Positions 36,514-44,554 are shown, counted from the first letter of the stretch. The stretch is DNA of 64,000 nt from Prevotella sp. E13-27 (GCF_023217965.1 NZ_JALPSC010000001.1:1054001-1118000); one strand, 5' to 3'. Notes: a model not told the origin generated them from the letters alone. Numbers and translations: made by a program.

Positions 36514-37470
36514 TCATTTGTTTAAGATAGCGCGAGCTTTTGCCACGTCGATAGTCATCTGATTGACAAGGGTTTCACGCGAACTGAAATGCTTCTCCTC
36601 ACGCAGACGACTAACGAAACTCACATTGATGTGATGACCGTAGATGTCGCCCGAGAAATCAAGGATGTTCACCTCAAGTGTTTGGTTATGAATGCCGAAC
36701 GTGGGACGACAGCCAATATTCATTACACCAATATAGCCTTTGCCATCAACATCGACACGCACGGCATATACACCTGATGCAGGGATGAGACGGTTCTCAT
36801 CGGCAACCTCCATATTTGCAGTGGGGAAGCCCAAGCTGCTGCCTATCTGCTCACCGTGGACAACAGTTCCCATAAGACTGTAGCAGCGCCCCAAACAGAC
36901 GGCAGCCTCATCGACACGCCCTTCCTGAAGCATGCGTCGCACAACCGACGAGCTGACACGCACAGAATTGCCAGCGCCATCAGAACCGGTAGTTGTTACA
37001 TCGACGGCATCGGCACAAAGTACGCTGATACCTAGTTCACGGCCATAACGTACATAGTCTTCAAAACCCTCCGTACGGTCGTGGCCGAAGCGATTGTCAT
37101 AACCAGTAAGCAACACGTCGGCATGGAGGTCACGGAGAAGTACCTGCTCCATGAACTGTCGGGCAGAGAGAGCCGCCATAGACTTAGTGAAACGCAGTAC
37201 TACAAGCACGTCAATATCCATGGCAGACAAGAGAGCCTGCTTTTCTTCAAGCGAGGTGAGCAGTTGCGGCTGCCAGTCGGGACAGACCACCTGTCGCGGA
37301 TGGTGCTCAAAGGTTATTAGCATCGACTGTTTATGCTGTTCGCGAGCCATACTTTTCAGCCGCTCCACCACATGGCAATGACCACGATGAACACCATCGA
37401 AAAAGCCAATAGTTGCCACATAGCGACCATTGGGAACAGGTGTCTCGGAAGGATAGAAAACTGTTATCAT
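36514..37470 (-). CDS. ribF: Bifunctional riboflavin kinase/FAD synthetase
   Basis: Converts riboflavin to FMN and then FAD. 318 residues from MITVFYPSETPVP (an upstream ATG overlaps the promoter). The N-terminal nucleotidyltransferase domain has IGFFDGVHRGH (~27) and the later SSVVRRMLQEG; the C-terminal kinase domain has the GTVVHGEQIGSSLGFPTANM signature (~205-225) and the HINVSFVSRLREEKHF region. Domain order and length are standard. Confidence 0.97.
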   Translation of the reverse strand: MITVFYPSETPVPNGRYVATIGFFDGVHRGHCHVVERLKSMAREQHKQSMLITFEHHPRQVVCPDWQPQLLTSLEEKQALLSAMDIDVLVVLRFTKSMAALSARQFMEQVLLRDLHADVLLTGYDNRFGHDRTEGFEDYVRYGRELGISVLCADAVDVTTTGSDGAGNSVRVSSSVVRRMLQEGRVDEAAVCLGRCYSLMGTVVHGEQIGSSLGFPTANMEVADENRLIPASGVYAVRVDVDGKGYIGVMNIGCRPTFGIHNQTLEVNILDFSGDIYGHHINVSFVSRLREEKHFSSRETLVNQMTIDVAKARAILNK

Positions 37471-37495
37471 TGCACAGACGATGCTGGAAAAACGG

Positions 37496-37505
37496 TGCAA
37501 AGGTA
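37496..37505 (-). promoter_or_regulatory. ribF promoter -7 element
   Basis: Minus strand reads TACCTTTGCA 26 bp before the ribF ATG. No clear TTG at -33. Confidence 0.45.
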
Positions 37506-37544
37506 GCTAAAAAGCGGCGTTTTTGAGTCTTTTTACAAAAAAAA

Positions 37545-37577
37545 TTTGGAAGTATCAGTTTTTTGCCTTACCTTTGC
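37545..37577 (+). promoter_or_regulatory. tRNA promoter
   Basis: TTTG (37545-37548), 20-bp spacer, TACCTTTGC (37569-37577), 11 bp before the tRNA 5' end: strong Bacteroidetes promoter match. Confidence 0.75.
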
Positions 37578-37587
37578 ACTCGAATTC

Positions 37588-37661
37588 GGGCTTTTAGCTC
37601 AGTTGGTTAGAGCAACAGACTCATAATCTGGAGGTCCTAGGTTCAAGCCCTAGATGGCCCA
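37588..37661 (+). tRNA. tRNA with CAT anticodon (Met, or Ile2)
   Basis: 74-nt cloverleaf: D arm AGCTCAGTTGGTTAGAGCA, anticodon loop CTCATAA (anticodon CAT), T arm CTAGG/CCTAG with loop TTCAAGC, discriminator A, no encoded CCA. The first base pairs (GGGC/GCCC) are not initiator-like mismatched, so it is an elongator tRNA-Met or, if lysidine-modified, tRNA-Ile2. It has its own promoter and terminator. Confidence 0.93.
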
Positions 37662-37673
37662 CTTCAAAAACAG

Positions 37674-37704
37674 GGAGTTACGCAAACAGCGCAACTCCTT
37701 TTTT
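37674..37704 (+). terminator. Terminator after the tRNA
   Basis: GGAGTTACGC, short A-rich loop, GCGCAACTCC, then six T: a Rho-independent terminator 12 bp after the tRNA. Confidence 0.85.
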
Positions 37705-37727
37705 CGTATCGAAAACGATTTTACGAA

Positions 37728-38735
37728 TCAGTCAAAAGTCAATGAAGCCCGTCGATAGTTGTACGAGAGCCAATAACTTCGTTTCAGTGATTCAGAAAGG
37801 AAAGAACGATCAATAAGTTCCTTTGCCAGAAGATGTTCCGTGGCAAAAAAGTCCAGTTCTCGCTTTATCAGTCTGTCTGACAATCCAATACGATGAGCGA
37901 ACTCTTCAAAGTCCTTTCGTCCGACGGTTCTTGTATCGGATAGCTGCATACCCTCTTTGAACAATCCCTTGTCAAGAGCGAAGATGCGAGGCATGCTTAG
38001 ATGCAGACTGGTATTTATGAGGTCATAAGCGGGAGCAAGGTGATATTCCCCATCACCACGATTGATAAGTGAGAAGTTTTTCAAGTGTGCATCATCGTTT
38101 AGTGTAAGATAATTGAACACTATAATGCGGAAGAACTTAAGTATTTCTACAGGTGCTGCTTTGACGAATTTACGGATGATGTCAGCGCATTCCTCGTAAC
38201 TCAGATTGTTGTATTTGTAGTCGCTGCCACCATTGGCATTTGTCAGTCCTGCAAGAGAAGCAAAATCTTCCTGACTGTATTTCTGTCCATTTGGCCCAAC
38301 GTCAAATCGCCGACAAAGATAGGCAGCTTCACCGTCTCGGAAAAAGCAAAGGGCATTAGCCGCAGTTTCAATATGATATATTTGTGAGGCCAATTGCATA
38401 GTCAGGTGCTCGTTGGACGGACAGTACATGCGGTTGAGCAAGGCATAAGACGATGGAGCAGGTTTTAAGATGTATGTGCCTCGCTCATCTTCGGTGGGCT
38501 TCACCAAACGACCTTCTTCATTTACCACTAAACTGGCCTTGGGTTGTACACCAGATAGCGAAATGCGCCCTACATTTTTCAGGTAGGCTTCATTGTCGGC
38601 ACTGTCGTTATTAGGACTGTCAAAGTCAAGTATATGAGAAACATCTTTTCCGTCAAACAGTAGTTTTCGAGCTGCAGGAGAATAAGTTGTAAAACCTTCC
38701 TGCAAGGTAGATGGACATATGTTTATCTCTATCAT
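37728..38735 (-). CDS. HipT-like Ser/Thr kinase toxin (HipA C-terminal domain)
   Basis: 335 residues corresponding to HipA without its N-terminal subdomain. Kinase features: YILKP (ATP-binding Lys, ~92), NDDAHLKNFSL (catalytic loop with Asp and Asn, ~215), LAPAYDLINTSL (metal-binding Asp of the DFG equivalent, ~237). The segment RISLSGVQPKASL (57-69) is the Gly-rich, autophosphorylation loop; its Ser59-Leu-Ser61 resembles the SIS motif of HipT in the tripartite HipBST system. It would phosphorylate a cellular target (HipT and HipA modify aminoacyl-tRNA synthetases). Third gene of the operon, 2 bp after the HipS-like gene. The split layout favours HipBST-type over classic HipBA. Confidence 0.88.
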   Translation of the reverse strand: MIEINICPSTLQEGFTTYSPAARKLLFDGKDVSHILDFDSPNNDSADNEAYLKNVGRISLSGVQPKASLVVNEEGRLVKPTEDERGTYILKPAPSSYALLNRMYCPSNEHLTMQLASQIYHIETAANALCFFRDGEAAYLCRRFDVGPNGQKYSQEDFASLAGLTNANGGSDYKYNNLSYEECADIIRKFVKAAPVEILKFFRIIVFNYLTLNDDAHLKNFSLINRGDGEYHLAPAYDLINTSLHLSMPRIFALDKGLFKEGMQLSDTRTVGRKDFEEFAHRIGLSDRLIKRELDFFATEHLLAKELIDRSFLSESLKRSYWLSYNYRRASLTFD

Positions 38736-38737
38736 AA

Positions 38738-39046
38738 TTAAAAGGGCTTAACTGTTACGGCTCCAATGGCATCGTGCTGAGCGGTTGCCAGCATTATACC
38801 AAAGTCATCGTTTTCATCGATGTGAAGCAACATAGACTGAACTTGACGGTTAGAACCTTCAGACAGCATATTATAAAAATATGGGAAAAGATGATCGGAG
38901 CGATATGACTCTTTCCGTAAGGGCATGGCCAAACATACAGGATCACCATGGTAGTCCTCGCTATAAGTGAACACGTATTCTCTTGCGTCCGTCTCTTGCA
39001 GAATGCCAGCTTCTACATCGTGAACATAAACCTTACATTGTCTCAT
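38738..39046 (-). CDS. HipS-like protein (HipA N-terminal subdomain)
   Basis: 102 residues matching the N-terminal subdomain of HipA as a free protein: KVYVHDVEAGILQE, FTYSEDYHGDPVCLAMPLRK, then FPYFYNMLSEGSNRQ, which corresponds to the F-x-x-L-x-E-G segment of HipA. In the E. coli HipBST system the equivalent small protein HipS is the antitoxin for HipT. By analogy this one would neutralise the neighbouring kinase; that is inference. It overlaps the HTH gene by 14 bp and is 2 bp from the kinase gene, so the three are made together. Confidence 0.82.
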   Translation of the reverse strand: MRQCKVYVHDVEAGILQETDAREYVFTYSEDYHGDPVCLAMPLRKESYRSDHLFPYFYNMLSEGSNRQVQSMLLHIDENDDFGIMLATAQHDAIGAVTVKPF

Positions 39047-39254
39047 AATCCAGCTGTTTTATGTTAATATCTGCCTGCAGGCCCAAAGTGTCTAATATCG
39101 TAAGCAAGGTAGCAAGTTGTGGATTGCCGTCTCCTCTCTCTATAGCTACAACAGTATTGATAGCCACATTAGTCAAATCAGCCAATGTCCGTTGGTTTAT
39201 TCCGAGTTTTTTACGTCGTTCTTTAATTGCATTGCCAATTTCTTTTCGTGTCAT
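39033..39254 (-). CDS. HipB-like XRE-family DNA-binding protein
   Basis: 73 residues from MTRKEIGNAIKERRKKLGIN (the frame is open upstream but the promoter lies there). A Cro/C1-type helix-turn-helix is clear: INQRTLADLTNVAINTVVAI then ERGDGNPQLATLLTIL. It should autoregulate the operon by binding the repeated TATTGCGATTTT-type sites upstream. In HipBST, HipB is not the main antitoxin but augments HipS and represses transcription. Confidence 0.88.
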   Translation of the reverse strand: MTRKEIGNAIKERRKKLGINQRTLADLTNVAINTVVAIERGDGNPQLATLLTILDTLGLQADINIKQLDYETM

Positions 39255-39262
39255 ACCTTTTC

Positions 39263-39280
39263 CCAATATATTGCGATTTT
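39263..39280. promoter_or_regulatory. Candidate HipB operator O1
   Basis: CCAATATATTGCGATTTT, just downstream of the predicted transcription start. An identical 18-bp copy lies at 39388. Confidence 0.6.
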
Positions 39281-39285
39281 GGCTA

Positions 39286-39315
39286 CAAAGATAGAAATTA
39301 TTTTTCAAACACAAA
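39286..39315 (-). promoter_or_regulatory. Promoter of the hip-like operon
   Basis: Minus strand: TTTG (39312-39315), 18-bp spacer, TATCTTTG (39286-39293); start codon 32 bp downstream. Operator-like repeats flank it on both sides. Confidence 0.65.
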
Positions 39316-39317
39316 GC

Positions 39318-39330
39318 AAAAATCGCAATA
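39318..39330. promoter_or_regulatory. Candidate HipB operator O2 (inverted half)
   Basis: AAAAATCGCAATA, the reverse complement of the core of O1, lying just upstream of the -33 box. Confidence 0.55.
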
Positions 39331-39387
39331 AAATGGGATTTTTTGCTATGTGTTTTACTCGGAAAGCTACTAGACCATAGTAAAATA

Positions 39388-39405
39388 CCAATATATTGCG
39401 ATTTT
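39388..39405. promoter_or_regulatory. Candidate HipB operator O3
   Basis: CCAATATATTGCGATTTT, identical over 18 bp to O1 and 125 bp away; could allow DNA looping or cooperative repression. Confidence 0.55.
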
Positions 39406-39428
39406 TATCTGTCTGTTCTCGCGTTGTT

Positions 39429-39545
39429 CTGACTAACCTATGGTGTAGTACTGACTAAGCTATGGTGCAGTACTGACTAAACTGTACCACAGTTCTGACT
39501 ATACTGCACCACAGCTCTGACTATACTACACCATAGTTCTGACTA
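39429..39545. repeat. 22-bp-period array A (CTGACTA)
   Basis: The word CTGACTA starts at 39429, 39451, 39473, 39495, 39517 and 39539, exactly every 22 bp. Between the words the first two units hold CTATGGTGYAG and the next three hold the reverse-complement form CTRYACCAYAG. The array sits between the hip-like promoter region and the terminator of the sigma-factor operon. No spacers or cas genes, so not CRISPR. Confidence 0.95.
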
Positions 39546-39548
39546 AAT

Positions 39549-39588
39549 AAAAAAAGACCATTCGCAAATCGGTGGAATGGTCTTTTTT
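39549..39588 (-). terminator. Terminator of the sigma factor operon
   Basis: AAAAAAGACCATTC, 11-nt loop, GAATGGTCTTTTTT: strong symmetrical terminator after the DUF4252 gene; it can act on both strands. Confidence 0.85.
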
Positions 39589-39632
39589 GTTCAGGATGGA
39601 GTCTTCACAGACACTCCTGATAGATGATTGTT

Positions 39633-40142
39633 TTAATTTTTGAATGTTTTATTATTATAGAGAAAGCATAGAAATTCCTCGTCAATATCGCCTGTCAGAT
39701 TGATTATCGTGAACAGTTTTTTCTCTGGTTCGGCATAGAGCATTATCAGCTCCACCGTCTGTCCCTTCTTGTCTTTTCTTGTGTAGAAGGCACCCCGTTG
39801 CTCTTCCGTCTGGTAGTCCTGCCCTGGCAGAAAGCGTTTGTTGTTTTTTATCAGCAGCTGTTCGGCCTTTTCGTAGTAGTCGGCTTTGCCGGTGACTATA
39901 CGTGCGCTTTTCAGCTTTGATATGGCCTGGAGAATGTTTTCCGGGCGCTTCTCGTCACAGTCTTTCTCGTCGTTTTTCTTGACGAGCTGCATCATCATCT
40001 TCGGACTTATGGTGACGCATGCCAGTGTCGAGTCGTTGTTATATATGCTCATGAACTTTTCTGCAAAGTCTGGCGAGTGTTGTGCGAATGCTGTCAGCTG
40101 CATGAACACTGCCACGAGCGTCATTATCACCTTTGTCTTCAT
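39633..40142 (-). CDS. DUF4252 exported protein
   Basis: 169 residues; signal peptide ending at AFAQ. The rest (FAEKFMSIYNNDSTLACVTI, AISKLKSARIVTG, LIMLYAEPEKKLFTIINLTG) matches the DUF4252 pattern, a Bacteroidetes family usually encoded beside ECF sigma factors. No function is known. Start overlaps the preceding gene by 4 bp (ATGA), making it the third gene of the sigma operon. Confidence 0.85.
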   Translation of the reverse strand: MKTKVIMTLVAVFMQLTAFAQHSPDFAEKFMSIYNNDSTLACVTISPKMMMQLVKKNDEKDCDEKRPENILQAISKLKSARIVTGKADYYEKAEQLLIKNNKRFLPGQDYQTEEQRGAFYTRKDKKGQTVELIMLYAEPEKKLFTIINLTGDIDEEFLCFLYNNKTFKN

Positions 40143-40693
40143 TTCAGCTCTGTGTAGAGTGAGTCAGTGCTCATGGAGTCTGCCCTGTGTGCGTGGCTGA
40201 ACCCTTCTGATATCAGCTCCAGTGCGTTCTCCATCTTCTCGTATGCCACGGCAGGATCGTTATATGTATCCTTGTATTCGGCATAGTTGATGTCGTCGCT
40301 CTGCTGCTGTTGCTGCATGGTGATGTTCATCGCGTTGCTCAGCGTGAGCACTATTGCCACAGCGGCGGCGGCGCGGAATAGTGGCTGCAGACGGTCTCTC
40401 ATGGTGATGACGCGGGCTTTCACCACTTTCTGCTCTGCTTTCTCGTCAGAGCCGATGGCCGTTGCCGTCTTCTCCTCGCTCTCTTCTATGAGTGCAAGGA
40501 TGCTCTCATCGAAGTCGCTGCCCAGTGCTGGTTCTTGCTCCATGGCTGCGAAGAGCGGCTTATACTGGCTTAGCTCCTGAGGCAGTTCGTTCTCATCCTG
40601 TGAGAAGAACGTCTTCAGTATCTGCTCTTCGTTCAGCGTTGTCTCGCCTTCGAAGTAGCGTTCCAGCAGTTGTTCTATATACTTATAGTCCAT
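40139..40693 (-). CDS. Putative anti-sigma-like membrane protein
   Basis: 184 residues: an acidic, helical cytoplasmic N-terminal part (~1-105) with YIEQLLERYFEGETTLNEEQ, resembling the start of Bacteroidetes anti-sigma proteins, a single membrane segment (LFRAAAAVAIVLTLSNAMNI, ~108-127) and a short outside tail with a Gln run (MQQQQQSDD). By position directly after an ECF sigma factor, with an 11-bp overlap, it is likely to hold the sigma factor at the membrane. The family is not recognised with certainty. Confidence 0.7.
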   Translation of the reverse strand: MDYKYIEQLLERYFEGETTLNEEQILKTFFSQDENELPQELSQYKPLFAAMEQEPALGSDFDESILALIEESEEKTATAIGSDEKAEQKVVKARVITMRDRLQPLFRAAAAVAIVLTLSNAMNITMQQQQQSDDINYAEYKDTYNDPAVAYEKMENALELISEGFSHAHRADSMSTDSLYTELK

Positions 40694-41189
40694 ATTTCTC
40701 TGTTTCGATGAATTTCTGTTTTATTGCTTGTCGCGCTCGGAAGATGTTTATCTTCACCTGTTGTTCGTTAATGCCCATCACCTCGGCTATCTCTTTGTAG
40801 CTTTTCCCCTCAATGTCGCGCAGTTGCATGCAAGAGCGTTGTTTCTCGGGCAGTGTGTCAATGAGTTGTCTCACCAGTGCCACCCGGTCTCGCTGTACGG
40901 CTTGTTCTTCCGGGTTTGAGGCGTATGAACTGTCAGGTGGGTCGTGGGTGTCGTTGAGCTGTTCGTTCTGGTTCTCCGCGCGCCTTGTCTTGTCGAGTGC
41001 CAAGTTGCGGCAGATTGTCAGGCAGAAAGCCTCTATCGACTCTATCTTGTCCCATTGCTCCCGCTTTTTCCACACCTTTATCATGGTGTCTTGCACGACA
41101 TCTTCTGCCTCCGCAGGATTGAGAGTGATGCGGAGTGCCAGTCTGTATAGCTCGTTTTTGAGTGGCAGTATGTCGGTGCGGAAGTCCAT
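40683..41189 (-). CDS. ECF RNA polymerase sigma factor
   Basis: 168 residues with sigma region 2 (LRITLNPAEAEDVVQDTMIK, then VWKKREQW) and region 4 (LPEKQRSCMQLRDIEGKSYK, EIAEVMGINEQQVKINIFRAR). It directs RNA polymerase to a regulon that the sequence does not reveal, probably in response to an envelope signal relayed by the next gene. Operon: sigma, anti-sigma-like, DUF4252, with overlapping genes throughout. Confidence 0.93.
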   Translation of the reverse strand: MDFRTDILPLKNELYRLALRITLNPAEAEDVVQDTMIKVWKKREQWDKIESIEAFCLTICRNLALDKTRRAENQNEQLNDTHDPPDSSYASNPEEQAVQRDRVALVRQLIDTLPEKQRSCMQLRDIEGKSYKEIAEVMGINEQQVKINIFRARQAIKQKFIETEKYGL

Positions 41190-41229
41190 TATCTTTTCAT
41201 CCTCTCTAAATATAGAGACGTTTGTGATT

Positions 41230-42168
41230 TTAAAAAGTTACAGTTGTCGAAAAATTTTTATCTATTACCTGTGGCGCACATCTTCTTATTTCTATAGGCA
41301 CCGTCTCTACCGCAATGCAGTCTTCGCCCACTTGAAGCTTCACCACACACGCCTCGGTGTTCATAGGTTTCTGTTGGTCGAAGATGAAGTTGCCTATGCT
41401 GTAGTATATCATGCGTCCGTGGTATTCCTCTACTGTCTGCAGGGTGTGTGTGTGATGACACACCAGCAGGTCGGCACCGGCATCAATGAGTCTGTGAGCA
41501 TCTATGCGCTGACTGGGCACAGGTTTCAGCGTATGTTCGCCTCCCCAGTGGAGCGACACTATTATCACGGCAGTGGGGTCGCTCTTCCTCAACTGTTTTA
41601 TGCGCGACAGCAGTCTTTCGAAAGGCTCCTGACTCACCGTTGGTCTATTATCCAGATAAGCCCAGTTTTCCAGTGCCAGTCTTAGCGACGCTATGAGCCA
41701 CACGTTGCGCGGACTCCTTGTTAGCAGCACCGGTTGGGCAGCCTGTTCCATTGTGGTGCCTGCCCCTACGGGCGTCATACCAGCCAGGGCAATGTTCTTC
41801 CAAGTGTCAGCGAGACCGCCGCGTCCCTGGTCTATGGAGTGGTTGTTGGCAAGGTTAAGATGCGTTATGCCATGCCTCTTCAGTGCATAGAGCCACTCAG
41901 GTTCGGCGCGGAAGATGAAACGCTTCTGCACAGGCGACTCAATCTTTGTGGCAGGACACTCCAGGTTGCCCACCACGACATCAGCCTCACGGAAAAGGGA
42001 GTCGATGCTCCTTGAGAAAAGAGCATCCACTCCCCGGTGGTCTATCACCTGGCGCACACCGCGGTCAAGCAGTATGTCGCCAGTCATTACTATGGTGCAT
42101 TGGGCGTTGGCACAAACCATCCATGCCCCAATGACGCTAACAGCCAGAGCTGTAAAAAACCTCTTCAT
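41230..42168 (-). CDS. CapA-family (PGA_cap) metallophosphatase-like protein
   Basis: 312 residues; signal peptide ending at ANAQ. Family motifs: MTGDILLDRGVRQVID, VVVGNLECPATK, LNLANNHSIDQGRGGL, VSLHWGGEH, LLVCHHTHTLQ and YYSIGNFIFDQ, which carry the Asp/Asn/His residues of a calcineurin-like dimetal site. Named after a poly-gamma-glutamate capsule protein, but single exported members in Bacteroidetes may act on other polymers or cell-wall components. Its 5' end overlaps the DUF3160 gene by 32 bp, so the two are linked. Confidence 0.88.
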   Translation of the reverse strand: MKRFFTALAVSVIGAWMVCANAQCTIVMTGDILLDRGVRQVIDHRGVDALFSRSIDSLFREADVVVGNLECPATKIESPVQKRFIFRAEPEWLYALKRHGITHLNLANNHSIDQGRGGLADTWKNIALAGMTPVGAGTTMEQAAQPVLLTRSPRNVWLIASLRLALENWAYLDNRPTVSQEPFERLLSRIKQLRKSDPTAVIIVSLHWGGEHTLKPVPSQRIDAHRLIDAGADLLVCHHTHTLQTVEEYHGRMIYYSIGNFIFDQQKPMNTEACVVKLQVGEDCIAVETVPIEIRRCAPQVIDKNFSTTVTF

Positions 42169-44554
42169 TATCTACAGGTGCTTCTTCCATTGGCACTATT
42201 ATCTCCTTCATCCATTCAGGAATGCCCAGTCGTGGCTCTGTCTCCAGTTTCTTCTGCCATTCCTCGTCGTTCATGCGCTGTTCACCGTAGGGACGGGTAA
42301 ACTCTCTGTAGGAGAACACACCTCCGCGCATGAGGTAGAGATAGCCCTGCAGTTCGATGATGACATATATCTCATCGGCATTGCCCACACCCTCGTAGAG
42401 TATGGTCTTCTGAGGGTTGTTGTCGGCATTGGCAGTATATACATCGGCAACGAGAGCCACGCTTCGCTCAGGACCTTGCACAGCACTCCATTCCCAAAGC
42501 TGCTGATCGTCGTTTTTTATCAGTTCGAGCGATATGTTCTCAAACGAGGCACCTATGTATTTCAATTGGTCATATTCCTCCTCGCTGAGCAGTTTGCCTT
42601 TCAGTTCCTTCTCGCTTGCTTGCAAGAGAAACTCTGCCATCTCCTTGATGCGTGTTGTGATGGTCTTTGAGCGCTCTGTGGTGAGACCGTAGGTGTTGAG
42701 CAGTGTCTCGGTAGATTCCAGCAGACTTATGGCGCGCTGCCAGAACTTAACGTTTGGCTCCACATAGCCCCTTACCACAGGGTTGGGAGGTCCGGCACCG
42801 CCACACTCGGCACCCATGGGCTGTTTGGCATAGAGAATGGCATCGTGCTTGAGTTCTGTCCATGAGGCAAGAGCGGCATTAAGACTCTTCTTCTCCCACT
42901 GTGGAGTGAGCATGAAATAGGGTGCCGACGTTTCCTGCTGGTTCAGTAGTTTTAGCGCAGAGAGCCACACGTTGCACACATTGTCGTTCCAGTTTATGGA
43001 GTCCATGCGCAGCTTCATCTTCTTCAGCGCATCCTTATATCCCTTCCATCGCTGAGGCTCGTTCTGCTCGTCGAGGAGAATCTTCTCTGCCTTGCTCACG
43101 CCCATAGCGGCAAAGACATCGAGACCTGTGGGTGTGGGACGTTTAGAGGTCTCCGATTTGTAGTCAACCATCTCCTGCAGCACCTCGGCATCGGGCTGAT
43201 AGCGCTGAGGCATGAGGCGCACCTTGTTACGGCTGGTATGCGCGAACTTTGGGCGTATGCGTGTTTGTTTCTCCGCTATCTCGTCAATCTTTTTACCCAA
43301 AAGGTTGGGGTCAACATCACATGTCTCCATGATGTCGAGCTTGCTCACCTGCATCACGCTCACGTCGTCGGGCTGTCCCATGAGGAAGTCCATGGGCTCG
43401 GTGAGCTTTCTATATAGGTCTTTTAGCAATGGGTTGTTGTTTAGCTTAGAGGCAAGAACAGTCACCTTGAGCATGTCCATAGGCACATCGGTGCTGAAAG
43501 GCACTGTCTGCAGCCACATCATAGTGCGGAAGTAACGCTTCAGAGTGTCGTTGCGAGTATAGTGTCCGCGCGGACGAAACAGACTATATTCAAAAGGAAC
43601 ACTCTCGTAGCCAAGGAACTTCGAATAGCCGTTCTCGCTCTTCATCACGCGCTCATATTCCGTCAGAGCATCGGCATCGCCGTTAGGTGCCTTTTCGTGG
43701 AGCAGGGCTCTCGCCACTGTGAAGTAGGTATTGAGCCAGTCCTTAGCAGCCTTCGTGTCGTAAGCACTGTCGTCGGGCGTTTGGTCGTTGGTGATTACCT
43801 GCTGTGTAAGTTTGCAGAACTTGTCAAGCAATGGGAAGAACCTATGCTCCTCTACATTGCGCAGCATGGCGTCGAAGTAGAGGTGATAGAGTTGCAGGTA
43901 GAGGTCGGTGGTGACAAATGCAGGAAACTGATGGTAGTCGTTCTGCTCATATACATGAAACAGTTGCTGGTGCTTTGTAGGAACAATGGCAAAGCCGTTG
44001 CGTGCCAGCTGTTGCTGTAGCAGTGGGTCGAAAGTCTTTAGTAGTCCGGGATTGATGATGTTCTGCACGTTGACACGCTTGTCGGCACCAGCGTTGAAGT
44101 TATCCTTCAGCAGCTCGTCTTCGCGCTCCTTCACGCGCTTCATGAAGTCAAGCTCCTCCTGGGTGTAGTCGAGCAGATGCAACTCGTCGCCTATCCTGTA
44201 GTAGTTGTCGCGCCATGTCTCGTCGTCCTTCTTCTCAAATTTCTCATAGTTCTCTTCTATCTTACCATCGAAGAGCCACACCAGTGAGTCGTACCACGTT
44301 GTCTGGGAGTAGGTGCTTCTCAAGTAGGAGTCGCGGAAAGGATAGCCGCGCTTGGCAGCCGGAGCATTGCGCAGTATGCGCAGTTCGCTTACCGACAGAT
44401 TGGTAATGTCCATCTGTAGGTCCAGACTGTCTTTCAGCTTTTCCACTTCAAGCACCGCAGGCTTCACTATGGCTTCTGCTTCTGTGGTAGTGGTTTGCTT
44501 GCATGCAGAAGTGACGAGCAGTGATAATAGTGCTAATAGAACAGTTTTTTTCAT
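42137..44554 (-). CDS. DUF3160 lipoprotein
   Basis: 805 residues with a lipoprotein signal (LLSLLVTSACKQTT). Residues ~50-95 (SVSELRILRNAPAAKRGYPF) look like a YARHG-type module; the rest is the large DUF3160 domain, rich in Trp, Tyr and Leu, with conserved-looking blocks HQQLFHVYEQNDYHQFPAFV, TTDLYLQLYHLYFD, GAECGGAGPPNP and GYVEPN. Function of DUF3160 is unknown. Overlaps capA downstream (32 bp) and the FG-GAP-like gene upstream (4 bp), so a three-gene operon is likely. Confidence 0.85.
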   Translation of the reverse strand: MKKTVLLALLSLLVTSACKQTTTTEAEAIVKPAVLEVEKLKDSLDLQMDITNLSVSELRILRNAPAAKRGYPFRDSYLRSTYSQTTWYDSLVWLFDGKIEENYEKFEKKDDETWRDNYYRIGDELHLLDYTQEELDFMKRVKEREDELLKDNFNAGADKRVNVQNIINPGLLKTFDPLLQQQLARNGFAIVPTKHQQLFHVYEQNDYHQFPAFVTTDLYLQLYHLYFDAMLRNVEEHRFFPLLDKFCKLTQQVITNDQTPDDSAYDTKAAKDWLNTYFTVARALLHEKAPNGDADALTEYERVMKSENGYSKFLGYESVPFEYSLFRPRGHYTRNDTLKRYFRTMMWLQTVPFSTDVPMDMLKVTVLASKLNNNPLLKDLYRKLTEPMDFLMGQPDDVSVMQVSKLDIMETCDVDPNLLGKKIDEIAEKQTRIRPKFAHTSRNKVRLMPQRYQPDAEVLQEMVDYKSETSKRPTPTGLDVFAAMGVSKAEKILLDEQNEPQRWKGYKDALKKMKLRMDSINWNDNVCNVWLSALKLLNQQETSAPYFMLTPQWEKKSLNAALASWTELKHDAILYAKQPMGAECGGAGPPNPVVRGYVEPNVKFWQRAISLLESTETLLNTYGLTTERSKTITTRIKEMAEFLLQASEKELKGKLLSEEEYDQLKYIGASFENISLELIKNDDQQLWEWSAVQGPERSVALVADVYTANADNNPQKTILYEGVGNADEIYVIIELQGYLYLMRGGVFSYREFTRPYGEQRMNDEEWQKKLETEPRLGIPEWMKEIIVPMEEAPVDNEEVFYSSGC

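Noticed and set aside
42137..42168. Frameshift between DUF3160 gene and capA
   Set aside because: Both proteins are complete, with the CapA-like protein starting with its own signal peptide; the 32-bp overlap is a normal operon overlap.
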